Assembly (NCBI GenBank): GCA_947570695.1 | Contig: CANOVB010000003.1 | Location: 124,001 to 188,000, forward strand | DNA: 64,000 nt | Origin: an uncultured Clostridium sp. | GTDB taxonomy: Bacteria; Bacillota; Clostridia; TANB77; CAG-508 | Direction of reading: 5' to 3' | Part shown: piece by piece, positions 37,570-47,419 of the stretch | Layout: every line of letters starts with the position of its first letter | Position numbering within the stretch: position 1 is the first letter of the stretch | Notes under the pieces: model-generated | The model's input: the letters and a program-made list of their open reading frames with translations, nothing else | Told to the model about the DNA's origin: nothing | Databases searched by the model: none | Made by a program: the position numbers and the translations under genes

Positions 37570-39915
37570 TTATTTTGCTAATTCTTTTATTCTGTCAATT
37601 TGCTCATCTGTATATTTTCTGTTTTCCTCAATATCAAAATATTCACAAATTGCATTATCCCATCCTGTATGTATAATCTTTCTTACTCTCTCTTCTTTTC
37701 TTAAATTTATTAAAGCTTTTTTAATAATTTTTCCATCTTTAATAATTTTTCCATTATTTTTTTCAGAACCTTCATCTAATATGTATGTAGCTGCTCCATA
37801 TGCATTTTGATTATTTCTTTCATATAATTTTTCAATTATATATTTTCCAGCATTAGGCAAATAAAATACTACATGCCCATCTTCCAAAAATTCTTGACTA
37901 TATTCTGAATCTAAGCTTTCAATCATATTCCATCTTAAACATGGATTTTTAATAGCCTTATTTTCACTTCTTTGTTCTTGAAATACTTGTTTTCTACCTT
38001 TTAAAGCCCCTGCATTTTTTTCTCTTGTTTTTGCTAAGCAAGAAAGTAATTCATCTCTAATTTCAGCACTTTCTGAATCTGGGAAAGTACTATAGATTAA
38101 TACTATCTTCTGCCCATATTCTATACTTTTATTTCTTAATATTTTTTTAATTGCTCCTAAAGTAATTATTTTATTATCATATAATCTTCTAGCATCTACT
38201 GGTTTTAGCTCTCCACTTGCAAAAAGATCTGTTACTGCCTGATTTCCATTAAAATCTATATATGTATCTAACGGAATTAATCCTATACGATATAATTCTT
38301 CCATTCTATTAATTGCTAATAACTCTAAAGATTGATCTAAAATCTCTGTAGCAATTCTTTTTCTTTCATCTAACTTTTTATCATCAATAATTAATAATTT
38401 ATATAATCTTCTATATTTATCAAATTCTTCTTTACTTTTCTTATCTAAGTAAAGTTCTACTAATTTTTCAGTAGAAACAATTTCTGATAAACTTTCTCCA
38501 ATTTCTTCCAAATATTTTTTTAAATCTTTAATTGTATTTAAAGAAATTCTTTCACTAATATAATATGAGATTAAATCTTCTTTTTGTATATTTCCATTAT
38601 TATACAAATATTTTAATTGTTCTGATGTAATTATTTTAATTTTACTAAAAATTTCTTCAAACTCTATTTCTGTTATAAAGCTATTTTTCATTAAAAATTC
38701 TAGAGCTGACGGATTATTTGAAACCATTAAAACTAAATCACCGATTGTAAATTGCATTGTTTCTAAGAATTCTGTTTTACTTAGTGTTGATACATCTTTT
38801 TCACCAGAAATCATATCTTGAGCAATTTCTTCTATTTCTAAATCTGAATAGAAAATTCCATTTATATAATGCTTATTTAAGTTAGCCACAAAAATTTTAA
38901 TTTCTTCAAAACTAATTTTAGAATTAAACTTTTGTGACTCCATTGTAATTTGTTTATCCACTAATAAACTTTCAACAATATATGTAAATTCTCTTAAATC
39001 ACGAGCTTCCTCCAAAGAAAATCTTTCTAATTCAGTTCCATATTTATTATAATAAACAGCATTTGCTAAAAGAAGCATTTTATCAATATCTATATATTGA
39101 ATATTAGTTTTAATTGTTTGATAAAAAATATTCCAGTCAAATAATTTTCCTTTTGCGTTTTTTGAAACAGTTTCTGCATCTAATTCTATTTCAGAATTAT
39201 GAACTCTATCACAAATAATTGTAGTCTCATTTTTTATTTCACATCTTTCTAAAATATCTACTGCTAACCAGTTTCCTAAATTTTGATATTTGCAAATATC
39301 TAATAAGTCTGTTGGTTTTAAAAGCCCAACTATTTTTTCTAATCCTATTTTTTCTTCTATTTGTGCCAATTTTTCAAGAGCTTTTTCTTTTTCTTCTTTT
39401 GCTTCTTTTTCATTTCCAGAAAATTCTTTTGAAGATTCTATAACTAATTTTCCTTCATCATCTGAATACATACAAACTACATCTGAAGCTTTTAATAGAC
39501 TTTTTGAGTATTCTATTACCTCTTTTAATTCTTTCATACTTAGCATATCTCCAAAGCTTATACCTAAAGATTTATCTGCTGCTTCTGACAAAGGGAAAAA
39601 CATAGGACAATCATAATTCTTTTTTCTAGTAATTAAAGGGATGTTAGATTGATTATAAAGCTTTTCTAATAGAATTCCTGCATATAATATGTATAGCTCT
39701 TTATCAAAAAGATCACTATTTTTATTCATTAATTGTCTATAATTTTCGCAAGCTTTATCCTTATCCTTCTCTGAAAATAGATTTAACTCAAAATCTTCTA
39801 TATCTGCTTGTCTACTATCAAATTTATATGTTGTTCTTAAATAATATAAATTTTTGAATAAACCTAATTTATCTATAATTTCTAAAATACTCATTTCTTC
39901 TATTTTTGAAACCAT
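37570..39915 (-). CDS. Large unassigned helical protein
   Basis: 781 residues, predominantly helical and charged, with no signal peptide or membrane segment. I do not recognise the family. A Lys/Glu-rich coiled segment is at about 160-190 (ESSKEFSGNEKEAKEEKEKALEK as separate stretches). From ~370 to 620 short helical units recur with acidic ends (for example FITEIEFEEIFSKI, NGNIQKEDLISYYI, RIGLIPLDTYIDF, IITLGAIKKIL), suggesting an alpha-solenoid. The last ~120 residues form a separate, mixed domain (GHVVFYLPNAGKYIIEKLYE...AAYG-like, HTGWDNAICEYF). It is tightly coupled to the 276-aa gene upstream (18 nt) and recG downstream. Confidence 0.7.
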   Translation of the reverse strand: MVSKIEEMSILEIIDKLGLFKNLYYLRTTYKFDSRQADIEDFELNLFSEKDKDKACENYRQLMNKNSDLFDKELYILYAGILLEKLYNQSNIPLITRKKNYDCPMFFPLSEAADKSLGISFGDMLSMKELKEVIEYSKSLLKASDVVCMYSDDEGKLVIESSKEFSGNEKEAKEEKEKALEKLAQIEEKIGLEKIVGLLKPTDLLDICKYQNLGNWLAVDILERCEIKNETTIICDRVHNSEIELDAETVSKNAKGKLFDWNIFYQTIKTNIQYIDIDKMLLLANAVYYNKYGTELERFSLEEARDLREFTYIVESLLVDKQITMESQKFNSKISFEEIKIFVANLNKHYINGIFYSDLEIEEIAQDMISGEKDVSTLSKTEFLETMQFTIGDLVLMVSNNPSALEFLMKNSFITEIEFEEIFSKIKIITSEQLKYLYNNGNIQKEDLISYYISERISLNTIKDLKKYLEEIGESLSEIVSTEKLVELYLDKKSKEEFDKYRRLYKLLIIDDKKLDERKRIATEILDQSLELLAINRMEELYRIGLIPLDTYIDFNGNQAVTDLFASGELKPVDARRLYDNKIITLGAIKKILRNKSIEYGQKIVLIYSTFPDSESAEIRDELLSCLAKTREKNAGALKGRKQVFQEQRSENKAIKNPCLRWNMIESLDSEYSQEFLEDGHVVFYLPNAGKYIIEKLYERNNQNAYGAATYILDEGSEKNNGKIIKDGKIIKKALINLRKEERVRKIIHTGWDNAICEYFDIEENRKYTDEQIDRIKELAK

Positions 39916-39933
39916 CTTTTTCTTCCTTTATTT

Positions 39934-40764
39934 CTAAATATAATTATATATCTTTCCAACTTCTTTTTTAAATGGATTTGTGTTTATATAAATTTCTTTA
40001 TATTTTACTTCTTTTTCAAATTTTTCTCGACTCTCATCATCTTTTGTAAGTAGTATTGCTATATTAGCAAAATCTTCTGTATTTATAATTTCTATTGCAT
40101 CTTCTATATTATCTTCATATAAAATTTCTATTTCATATTGATTTTCATTTGCATATATATATATTGCTTCTTGTATTTTCTCAAGTGACTCATCTTCACA
40201 GTATAATATAATATTATTATATGGATAAAATTTTATTTTATTTTCTGTTTTTAATGATTGATACATAGTTGTATCACCTATAACTATTATTTCCTCAAAA
40301 ATATCTTCCAATTCTTTTATTGCTTTAACAGAATACTCTTTATTTGAATTAATAATATCAGAAACGCTATATTTTTTTAGTACATCTCTTATGATTTGTA
40401 AAAGCACTTCATTAACACCATACATAAATTGATCATAAACTAATAGGACTTTTTTTGCTTCTATTAATGCTTGCATACAAATATGTAATGTTAAATATGG
40501 ATCACCTTTATAAACAACAATTCTACCACTTTTTTCCACTCCAGAGCTTTCCGCGTTCTTATAACTATCAACAATTTTTTCAAATTCTTCTATTTTTATT
40601 TGCTTCTTATAAACCTTAACATCTTCTTTATTGCTTTCAATAATCAATTCTGAATTTTCAGAAATTGCTTTTTTTAAATCTTCAAAAATATCATTTAATT
40701 TTTGAGGAGTTAAAATATAAGATGGTGCCGGCTGTTTTAGCTCATTTATCTTATCTTTTTCCAT
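39934..40764 (-). CDS. Degenerate aldehyde-dehydrogenase-fold protein (inferred)
   Basis: 276 residues. Several stretches align in order with glutamate-5-semialdehyde dehydrogenase (ProA): LNDIFEDLKKAI...IIESNKEDVKVYK at the start, GRIVVYKGDPYLTLHICMQALIEAKKVLLV, an Asn/Ile-rich middle, and DNIEDAIEIINTEDFANIAILLTKDDESREKFEKEV near the end. ProA is ~420 residues, so this version is shortened. The catalytic Cys motif is not visible. It may be a non-enzymatic relative. This assignment is pattern-based and uncertain. It is 18 nt upstream of the 781-aa gene and likely works with it. Confidence 0.45.
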   Translation of the reverse strand: MEKDKINELKQPAPSYILTPQKLNDIFEDLKKAISENSELIIESNKEDVKVYKKQIKIEEFEKIVDSYKNAESSGVEKSGRIVVYKGDPYLTLHICMQALIEAKKVLLVYDQFMYGVNEVLLQIIRDVLKKYSVSDIINSNKEYSVKAIKELEDIFEEIIVIGDTTMYQSLKTENKIKFYPYNNIILYCEDESLEKIQEAIYIYANENQYEIEILYEDNIEDAIEIINTEDFANIAILLTKDDESREKFEKEVKYKEIYINTNPFKKEVGKIYNYI

Positions 40765-40902
40765 ATTATACCTTTCAAATCATATTAATAATTTAAATAA
40801 ATTTTATCATATAAAAAATTTTTTTCAATAGAAAATTACAAATAAAATACAATTTATTTTCAAAAATGTAACATTGATTATTTTAATATGTTTTACTGGC
40901 AA

Positions 40903-40966
40903 AAAAATATAAACCCATCTTACTTAAACGAATTTGTCTAATAATATGGGTTTATTTATTTCATTT
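40903..40966 (-). terminator. ytfJ terminator
   Basis: AATAAACCCAT pairs with ATGGGTTTATA around a ~37-nt loop, with a U-run on the minus strand, 20 nt after the ytfJ stop. Confidence 0.65.
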
Positions 40967-40986
40967 TCTTTAAATTTTATTTAGAT

Positions 40987-41523
40987 TTATAATTCTTCTT
41001 CAAAATAATCTTCTACACTTCCAAATGGATCTTCTTTTTCCTCTTTAACCGATGGTTCTTTAGGCACTCTACTTTTTGTTTTTTGTACTGTTTTTATTCT
41101 AGGTTTTTTTTGATTGTCCATTGTTTTATCTACAATTACATTTGCCTTTTCCATTAAATCTGGAACATAATCAATAAGCTTATCTATTACAGAACTATGT
41201 TCAATAGGTAAAACTTTTATAGAATCTTTTAAAACAATAACAAATGCAACTGGATTTATTGAAATTCCTGCTCCACTTCCTCCTCCAAAAGGAAGTCTAT
41301 ATTGTACTTCTTCCTCTTTATCTCGCTTTTTGTACTCATCTACAGTTTCACCTTTAAATTCACTACCTCCTGCCGCAAATCCAAAACACACTTTTGAAAT
41401 TGGTATTATTACCATACCATTTGAAGTCTCTATAGGATCCCCTATTATAGTATTGACATCAATCATGTCTTTAATACTATTCATTGCTGTTTCCATAAGT
41501 CCTTCTATAGGATGTTCATTCAT
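40987..41523 (-). CDS. ytfJ: GerW/YtfJ family sporulation protein
   Basis: 179 residues. The family core is MNEHPIEGLMETAMNSIKDMIDVNTIIGDPI, VIIPISKVCFGFAAGGSEF, and PFGGGSGAGISINPVAFVIV, followed by a region with KVLPIEH. B. subtilis GerW is needed for SleB-dependent germination. A lysine/acid-rich tail follows residue ~130. GAAGGA is well spaced from the ATG at 41523. It follows the DUF2953 gene, the usual partner in Firmicutes. Confidence 0.9.
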   Translation of the reverse strand: MNEHPIEGLMETAMNSIKDMIDVNTIIGDPIETSNGMVIIPISKVCFGFAAGGSEFKGETVDEYKKRDKEEEVQYRLPFGGGSGAGISINPVAFVIVLKDSIKVLPIEHSSVIDKLIDYVPDLMEKANVIVDKTMDNQKKPRIKTVQKTKSRVPKEPSVKEEKEDPFGSVEDYFEEEL

Positions 41524-41576
41524 TTTCATTTCCTTCTTTCTTTATAATTTAGTATAAATTTGCATTATACTTTTAC

Positions 41577-42332
41577 TTAATTTTCTATATTATTTCCCAC
41601 ATTTTTTTCAATTATGCGTTTTTGATCTATTCTTCCCAATCTTCTTAATATTTTAAGTTTTTGCAAACTGTTTTCTAAAATATTTTGTTCTTTTATTTTG
41701 TTTTCTATCTTATTCTGTACAAATAGTTCTCTTATTTCATATGCAAATACTAATATTTTTAATGTTTCAAATGACATTTCAAAATTTAAATTTATACTAA
41801 AATCGTTAGTATTTGTAAATTTTGGAGTAACTCTATAATAGTATTTTTCTTTTTCATATTTTTCTATATATTTTTTTAATAATAATGATAAAGTACTTGA
41901 TATTGATAATATTGAAATCGAAGTTAATATGGCATTTTCAGTACTTATTTCTAAATCCATTTTAAATTCCTTAATTTTAGGTTTTAAATTTTCAAAATTT
42001 ATATTTTCTTTATTGTCTTTTATTAATCTAATAATCTTTTTTACTTTTCTAAATAAAATCCCTGTATCCTCAATATCATAAATTAATTTATTAAAATTTA
42101 TTTTTATTCCTAATATTTCTAAATGAGTATTATAAACTTTTATTGTTAATATTCTTAGAACTTTAAAAATATATATTTTGATATAAAATTCAATATCTTC
42201 CGTTAAAACCTGTTTAATATTTTTGCTATTACAATTTAAATTTTCTATATCTACTACAATATTTGAAAAACATATTCCTATTATTATAAAATTTATAATT
42301 ACAACAAAAAAAAGAATAATTAAAGCAATCAT
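41577..42332 (-). CDS. DUF2953 membrane-associated protein
   Basis: 251 residues with an N-terminal membrane helix (4-24) and then alternating amphipathic beta and helical stretches rich in Ile, Asn and Lys. The family is recognised from context (between scpA and ytfJ) and from NYRxTPxF-like YYYRVTPKFTNTNDFSINLNFEMSFETLKI. Function unknown; probably sporulation-related by linkage. GGAG precedes the ATG. Confidence 0.7.
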   Translation of the reverse strand: MIALIILFFVVIINFIIIGICFSNIVVDIENLNCNSKNIKQVLTEDIEFYIKIYIFKVLRILTIKVYNTHLEILGIKINFNKLIYDIEDTGILFRKVKKIIRLIKDNKENINFENLKPKIKEFKMDLEISTENAILTSISILSISSTLSLLLKKYIEKYEKEKYYYRVTPKFTNTNDFSINLNFEMSFETLKILVFAYEIRELFVQNKIENKIKEQNILENSLQKLKILRRLGRIDQKRIIEKNVGNNIEN

Positions 42333-42416
42333 ATATTAATCTCCTGCTTAAAATTATTCTTATTATTCCTTTTTTATTTAATTTGTATTCAAAACTCTTA
42401 AATATATTTTTAAAAT

Positions 42417-43190
42417 TTATAAACTTTTTTTATTTTCTTCTTTTTTTCTTTTTGAAATAACTATATCACCAAAAATCTCTTTTTGTTCTGCATTTATTTT
42501 ACTTCTTCTACTTAATTCTAAAACTCCAGAAAATGCTGTAACTACTTCTGCTTTTGGTTTTTCTTTTAATGAAAACAATTTATTAAATACAAATTTAGGT
42601 CTTTTTACTAATTCCCTAAAAATATCTCTTACTTTTTCAGATACTGAATATGTTTCGTGTACAGCTATAGTTTCAACATTTCTAGCATTTTCGTTTTTCT
42701 TATTTTCATTTCTTTCAATTAAATTTTTATATCTTTCTACAATATCTTCTTTACAAAACTCCTTTTCAAGAGTCTGCTTTGGAAGTTCTATTTTATCTGG
42801 CAATTTATAAAGTCTTTTAGAAAAAATCAAAATCCTTTCTTTAAAAGTTTTGGAAATTTCTTTATACTTTTTATATTCTATAATTCTACGTAGCAATTCT
42901 TCTTCTGTTAACTCTGCTTCGTCTTCTACTTCTTTTGGTAATAGTCCTTTTGATTTTATTAATAATAGAGTAGATGCCATCACTAAAAATTCACTTGCTA
43001 TTTCTAAGTTTAGTTCTTCTTGTTCTTTTAAGTATTGAATATATTGCTCTGTGATGTCTGATATACTTACTTTATATATATCCATTTTATTTTTATCTAT
43101 TAAATAGCATAACAAATCTAATGGTCCTTCAAAATTATTTAATTTTAATTCATATTTTTTTGATTCTAGTGATAATATTTTGTTATTCAT
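42417..43190 (-). CDS. scpA: Segregation and condensation protein A
   Basis: 257 residues, kleisin subunit of the SMC-ScpAB condensin. The start YELKLNNFEGPLDLLCYLIDKNKMDIYKVSISDITEQYIQYL is diagnostic, followed by EFLVMASTLLLIKSKGLLP and the C-terminal winged helix FSGVLELSRRSKINAEQKEIFGDI. scpB, which usually follows, is not between this gene and DUF2953. Confidence 0.93.
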   Translation of the reverse strand: MNNKILSLESKKYELKLNNFEGPLDLLCYLIDKNKMDIYKVSISDITEQYIQYLKEQEELNLEIASEFLVMASTLLLIKSKGLLPKEVEDEAELTEEELLRRIIEYKKYKEISKTFKERILIFSKRLYKLPDKIELPKQTLEKEFCKEDIVERYKNLIERNENKKNENARNVETIAVHETYSVSEKVRDIFRELVKRPKFVFNKLFSLKEKPKAEVVTAFSGVLELSRRSKINAEQKEIFGDIVISKRKKEENKKSL

Positions 43191-43204
43191 TTTTAACCTA
43201 CTTA

Positions 43205-43678
43205 TTAATTATTTATATCATCAAAGGCTATCTCTATACTGTCACTCATATAGCCTTTTTTATATAAGTAATTTTTAATTTCGTTTTCTTCATTATCCAT
43301 TTGCTTTTTTAATATAATATTCTTTGCTGAAGATATTTCATATTCTAACATAGTTTCTTTATTTTTGCAAACGTATTCATCTATCATGCTTTTTTTGATA
43401 CCTTTTTGACAAATTTTGTAAACTATTTCTTTTATAGATAAGTTTTTTAAAGCAATAAATTCTTTAACGGCTCTTTCAATATAATCATTATCATTTATAT
43501 AATTTTGTTCTTTAAAATACTCTATAGCATCTTCTACTTCATTTTCATCTTCATCTGCAAATTTTTGTCTAACTTCTTCTTCGCTTCTTTTTTTATATAA
43601 TATATATTTTAATATTCTGTTTCTTAATTTTTCTATTCTTTCAGCTTCTTCAAATTTTTCTTTACTCATAAATTCCAT
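43205..43678 (-). CDS. recX: RecX family regulatory protein
   Basis: 157 residues of helical repeats: LRNRILKYILYKKRSEEEVRQKF, AIEYFKEQNYINDNDYIERAVKEF, KNLSIKEIVYKICQKGIKKSMIDEYV. RecX binds RecA filaments and limits their activity. It is the next gene after recA on the same strand, but a hairpin and repeat lie between, so it may be only partly co-transcribed. Confidence 0.85.
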   Translation of the reverse strand: MEFMSKEKFEEAERIEKLRNRILKYILYKKRSEEEVRQKFADEDENEVEDAIEYFKEQNYINDNDYIERAVKEFIALKNLSIKEIVYKICQKGIKKSMIDEYVCKNKETMLEYEISSAKNIILKKQMDNEENEIKNYLYKKGYMSDSIEIAFDDINN

Positions 43679-43747
43679 ATAAATTTATTCCTTTCTTTAT
43701 GATAATACTTTTTATATTAGCACTTATACTACAAACTATTAAAGATT

Positions 43748-43784
43748 TTATTTAATAGGAAATATTGTACTTTCTATTAAATAA
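43748..43784. repeat. Tail-type palindrome between recA and recX
   Basis: TTATTTAATAGGAA and TTTCTATTAAATAA face each other across 9 nt, matching the tail palindromes at 48450-48489, 50797-50836, 50597-50630 and 63189-63229. Confidence 0.55.
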
Positions 43785-43819
43785 TAAAGATGTCCTAAAT
43801 TTAATAGAACATCTTTATT
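43783..43819 (-). terminator. Hairpin between recA and recX
   Basis: AATAAAGATGT pairs with ACATCTTTATT around a 15-nt loop. It may end recA transcripts in part. Confidence 0.6.
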
Positions 43820-43920
43820 AACTTGCTACAAATTTATATATTAAGAAATTCTAGTATATTTCGGCAGGATACTATGAACTTCTTTAAATATCTATACTGA
43901 AAAATCAAAGATTTTCAAGA

Positions 43921-44985
43921 TTATTCTTCTGATGGTTCTATTTCTCCATCTTCTGATGTTTCTTGTTCTTCATCTACTAATGCATTTTCAAAAGCTTTAT
44001 TAAAATTATCTCTAACTTTCTTTTCAATTTCTTCCATAAATTTCGGATTATCTAAAAGATATTTTTTTATATTTTCACGTCCTTGTCCTATTCTCTCTCC
44101 TTTATAGCTAAACCAAGAACCGCTTTTTTCTATAATGTCTAAGTTAACTGCTAAATCTAATACGCTTCCTTCTTTTGATATTCCTTTTCCATATACAATA
44201 TCAAATTCTGCTTCTCTAAATGGTGGAGCTACTTTATTTTTAACAACTTTTACTTTTGTTCTATTTCCTACAACATTACCATCTTGTTTTATTGCTTCAA
44301 CTCTTCTTATATCCATTCTTACTGATGCATAATATTTTAAAGCCCTACCTCCAGCTGTCGTTTCTGGATTTCCAAACATTACTCCAACTTTTTCTCTTAA
44401 TTGGTTTATAAAAATTATTATTGCATTAGTTTTATTTATTGTTCCTGCAAGCTTTCTTAAAGCTTGTGACATTAATCTAGCTTGAAGACCTATATGAGAA
44501 TCTCCCATATCTCCGTCAATTTCCGCTTTTGGAACTAAAGCTGCAACAGAGTCTACTACTACTATATCTATTGCTCCACTTCTTATTAACGCTTCTGCTA
44601 TTTCTAATGCTTGTTCTCCTGTATCTGGTTGAGATACTATTAAATTATCTATATCTACACCTATTTTTTTTGCATAAGATGGATCTAATGCATGTTCTGC
44701 ATCTATAAATGCTGCTTCTCCGCCTAATTTTTGAGCTTCTGCAACAGCATGTAAGGCAAGTGTTGTTTTTCCAGATGATTCTGGACCATATATTTCTATT
44801 ATTCTTCCTCTAGGTATTCCTCCTATTCCTAATGCTATATCTAAGTTCAATGCTCCTGTTGAAATAGCTTCAACATTCATTGATTTAAAATCTCCTAATT
44901 TCATAACTGAGCCTTTACCAAATTGTTTTTCTATGTGACTCATTGCGTCTTCTAATGCCTTTCTTTTTTCTGCGTTATCTCCCAT
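43921..44985 (-). CDS. recA: Recombinase RecA
   Basis: 354 residues. Walker A GPESSGKT at 67-74, [36 protein letters not shown] with loop L1, [32 protein letters not shown] with loop L2, and an acidic C-terminus. The promoter carries a LexA box. TAGGAGGAAAAA precedes the ATG. Confidence 0.98.
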   Translation of the reverse strand: MGDNAEKRKALEDAMSHIEKQFGKGSVMKLGDFKSMNVEAISTGALNLDIALGIGGIPRGRIIEIYGPESSGKTTLALHAVAEAQKLGGEAAFIDAEHALDPSYAKKIGVDIDNLIVSQPDTGEQALEIAEALIRSGAIDIVVVDSVAALVPKAEIDGDMGDSHIGLQARLMSQALRKLAGTINKTNAIIIFINQLREKVGVMFGNPETTAGGRALKYYASVRMDIRRVEAIKQDGNVVGNRTKVKVVKNKVAPPFREAEFDIVYGKGISKEGSVLDLAVNLDIIEKSGSWFSYKGERIGQGRENIKKYLLDNPKFMEEIEKKVRDNFNKAFENALVDEEQETSEDGEIEPSEE

Positions 44986-45017
44986 TTATTTTTCCTCCTA
45001 ACAAATATTCGTTCGTA

Positions 45018-45059
45018 AAACTTATGTTCTTATTATACCTTTAATTTTTATTTTGTCAA
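45018..45059 (-). promoter_or_regulatory. recA promoter with SOS box
   Basis: TTGACA (45054-45059) and TATAAT (45032-45037) are 16 nt apart on the minus strand. GAAC-ATAA-GTTT (45018-45029) starts two bases after the -10 and matches the Gram-positive LexA/DinR box CGAACRNRYGTTYG except for its outer bases and one inner base. Confidence 0.8.
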
Positions 45060-45147
45060 TATATTTTTTAATTTTTTTATTTGTTTTTTATAACAATATT
45101 AATTCATAAATTTTAACCTTTAATTAATACGTTTTTATAATTATATT

Positions 45148-46737
45148 TTACTGTCTATACCATTTTTCTATATTATGATATATATCAAAACAATTTGCTT
45201 TTATATTACTTACCAAACCTTGATTATATATAATGGTTTCTGTATTTCTATATAGTCCTATATATGGTGCTTCTTCTAAATAAATTTCATATAACCTACC
45301 ATATTTCTCATATAAAACACCTTCATCTGTTGTATTAGAAATATTTTGCATAATTTCTGATACTTCATCATTATGATAATTAGCAATATTTCCTTCTCCA
45401 AAAAATGTTGTTAAATTTGGAGTATAACCTAATTTTATTCCTACTATAGCCACTTCATAATCTCTATTATTTATAGCTGAAGAAAATGCGTCTCCCGCTA
45501 AATATCTAATATTCACATATATTCCAAAATTTGATAATTGTTCTTTAATATTTTCTGCTATTGCAACTCTTGTTTGATTATTTGAGTTTACAGTTAAGGT
45601 AAATCCTAGTCTTTTTGTATTGTATCCTTCTCTTTTTTGCCATGAATTTGTTGTACGTTCCCAACCTGCATCAAATAAAATTTGAGCAGCTTGTTCAGTG
45701 TCTACTGCTACATTTAAATCTTTTGTATATAGCCATGATCCCATATCTAAACTAAAATTTGAAGTTATATGTCCTGCTCCTAAAATTCCCATAAAAGTAT
45801 TTTTATCTATTGCTAAACTCAATGCTCTTCTAACAGCAGGGTCTGATAATATATCGTTTTGTGAATTTATTGATAAAAAATCATAATCTCTTGATTTATA
45901 TTCAATTTTATTATAACCTAAAGAACCTATATACTCTTCAACATTAGGAATTTTAACTGATAATATATCAATTTCCCCATTCTTAAATGCTGCATATGTC
46001 TCTCCCATTGTGCCATATAAATTTACTGTTATTTCTGTTGCCATTGGTTTTTTATCTACATCCCAGTAATATTCATTTTGTGCAAGTTTTATAACATTAG
46101 AACTCATTTCAGATATTCTAAACATCCCTGTTCCTATTGGAAGTTTTTCACTTACTGCAAAATCTTCACCTTCATAATAGTTTTTACACATAATTGGAAT
46201 TGTTAAATTATATTCAAAAAATGGTACTGGTGTTGCAAGTGTAATTTTTAATGTATAATCATCAATAACTGCTAAATCTGTAACTTCTCTTAAATTTTCA
46301 GAGTATATTGTAGGAACACCACTTTGTTTTATAAAATCAATAGTAAATACTACATCATAAGCATTAAATTCACTTCTATCTGACCATAATACACCTTTTC
46401 TTAATTTTACAATATAAGAATTCTCTTCGTCTCTAGCAATTTCCTCAGCTAAACGATATTCTAATTTATAATTTTCATTTAAAGAAACTAATGGTTCATA
46501 AATTATTTTTGATAATTCTTGTACATTTCTATTGTTACTAATTATTGGATTAATTGTATCTAAGCCTGTTATAGCAAATCTTAAATCAGTTTGAATATTA
46601 CTTAATGTTGATGTTTGATCTAAAGTTGAATTATTTTCTTCTTTTTTATTTTGAAATAAAACATACATTGTATATCCAATTATAAATACTACTACTACTG
46701 CAAATATGTACTTAAATAAATTATTGTTATTACTCAT
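45148..46737 (-). CDS. Family 5 extracellular solute-binding protein
   Basis: 529 residues. The N-terminal helix (10-28) has no lipobox Cys, so the protein appears anchored by an uncleaved helix. The SBP_bac_5 fold is visible: LRFAITGLDTINPIISNNRNVQELSKIIYEPLVSLNENYKLEYRLAEEI, then YIVKLRKGVLWSDRSEFNAYDVVFTI, VRRALSLAIDKNTFMGIL and the C-terminal INNRDYEVAIVG. Typical ligands are oligopeptides or nickel. No oligopeptide permease genes are nearby, so it is an orphan. Confidence 0.85.
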   Translation of the reverse strand: MSNNNNLFKYIFAVVVVFIIGYTMYVLFQNKKEENNSTLDQTSTLSNIQTDLRFAITGLDTINPIISNNRNVQELSKIIYEPLVSLNENYKLEYRLAEEIARDEENSYIVKLRKGVLWSDRSEFNAYDVVFTIDFIKQSGVPTIYSENLREVTDLAVIDDYTLKITLATPVPFFEYNLTIPIMCKNYYEGEDFAVSEKLPIGTGMFRISEMSSNVIKLAQNEYYWDVDKKPMATEITVNLYGTMGETYAAFKNGEIDILSVKIPNVEEYIGSLGYNKIEYKSRDYDFLSINSQNDILSDPAVRRALSLAIDKNTFMGILGAGHITSNFSLDMGSWLYTKDLNVAVDTEQAAQILFDAGWERTTNSWQKREGYNTKRLGFTLTVNSNNQTRVAIAENIKEQLSNFGIYVNIRYLAGDAFSSAINNRDYEVAIVGIKLGYTPNLTTFFGEGNIANYHNDEVSEIMQNISNTTDEGVLYEKYGRLYEIYLEEAPYIGLYRNTETIIYNQGLVSNIKANCFDIYHNIEKWYRQ

Positions 46738-46811
46738 TTTCTAATTACCTTTCTACATGCACATAATATATTATTTTTTCCTAATTTTCAATATAAAACA
46801 AAAAATAAATG

Positions 46812-46845
46812 AAAAAATGTATAGCTTTTTACTATACATTTTTTT
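46812..46845 (-). terminator. Hairpin after the solute-binding-protein gene
   Basis: AAAAATGTATAG...CTATACATTTTT, 33 nt before... spoVS stop side: it lies between spoVS (starting higher) and the higher-coordinate SBP start is upstream, so on the minus strand it terminates transcripts arriving from the spoVS side. T-run present. Note that it follows the spoVS stop by 27 nt. Confidence 0.75.
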
Positions 46846-46871
46846 ATATATATTAATATTATTTTCTTAAA

Positions 46872-47135
46872 TTATTTTCTAGACTCAATTATAAGTTTGA
46901 TTCCAGTTCTATCTTCTCCTTCCACTTGAACTTCTGCAAAAGCTGGAATACAAATTAAGTCAACTCCTGCTGGCGCCACAAAACCTCTTGCTATAGCAAC
47001 TGCTTTTATTGCTTGATTTAAAGCTCCTGCTCCTATTGCTTGCATCTCTGCTCTTGTACTTTCTTTAACCAAACCTGCTATTGCTCCTGCAACTGAATTT
47101 GGGTTTGATTTTGATGAAATTTTTAAAACTTCCAT
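46872..47135 (-). CDS. spoVS: Stage V sporulation protein S
   Basis: 87 residues, almost invariant family: MEVLKISSKSNPNSVAGAIAG, then GAGALNQAIKAVAIARGFVAPAG and CIPAFAEVQVEGEDRTGIKL. SpoVS is an Alba-like fold protein affecting septation and coat assembly. GGAGGAAG precedes the ATG. The 284-bp spacer upstream is T-rich and shows nothing I can name. ymdB lies upstream. Confidence 0.96.
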   Translation of the reverse strand: MEVLKISSKSNPNSVAGAIAGLVKESTRAEMQAIGAGALNQAIKAVAIARGFVAPAGVDLICIPAFAEVQVEGEDRTGIKLIIESRK

Positions 47136-47419
47136 TTTTCTTCCTCCTATTATTTTTATTTTATCTTGTGTTTCGATATGGTTATTTTACAATAATGAAT
47201 TTTGGAAGTCTATACTTTTTCTTTATTTTTCCGAACTTTCGTGTGCCATTTTTCTACAGTTTTTTCAAAGGTTTTACGTTTTTTGATATAAAGTTACTTC
47301 AATCTATTTTATAATATATTTTTCGACTTTCTTTTTAGCCTTTTTCTCTATTTATTCTTTCATTTTCTCACTTTTTAATTTGGTATTTTATTTCTATTTA
47401 GTAATTCTCTCATACTTTT

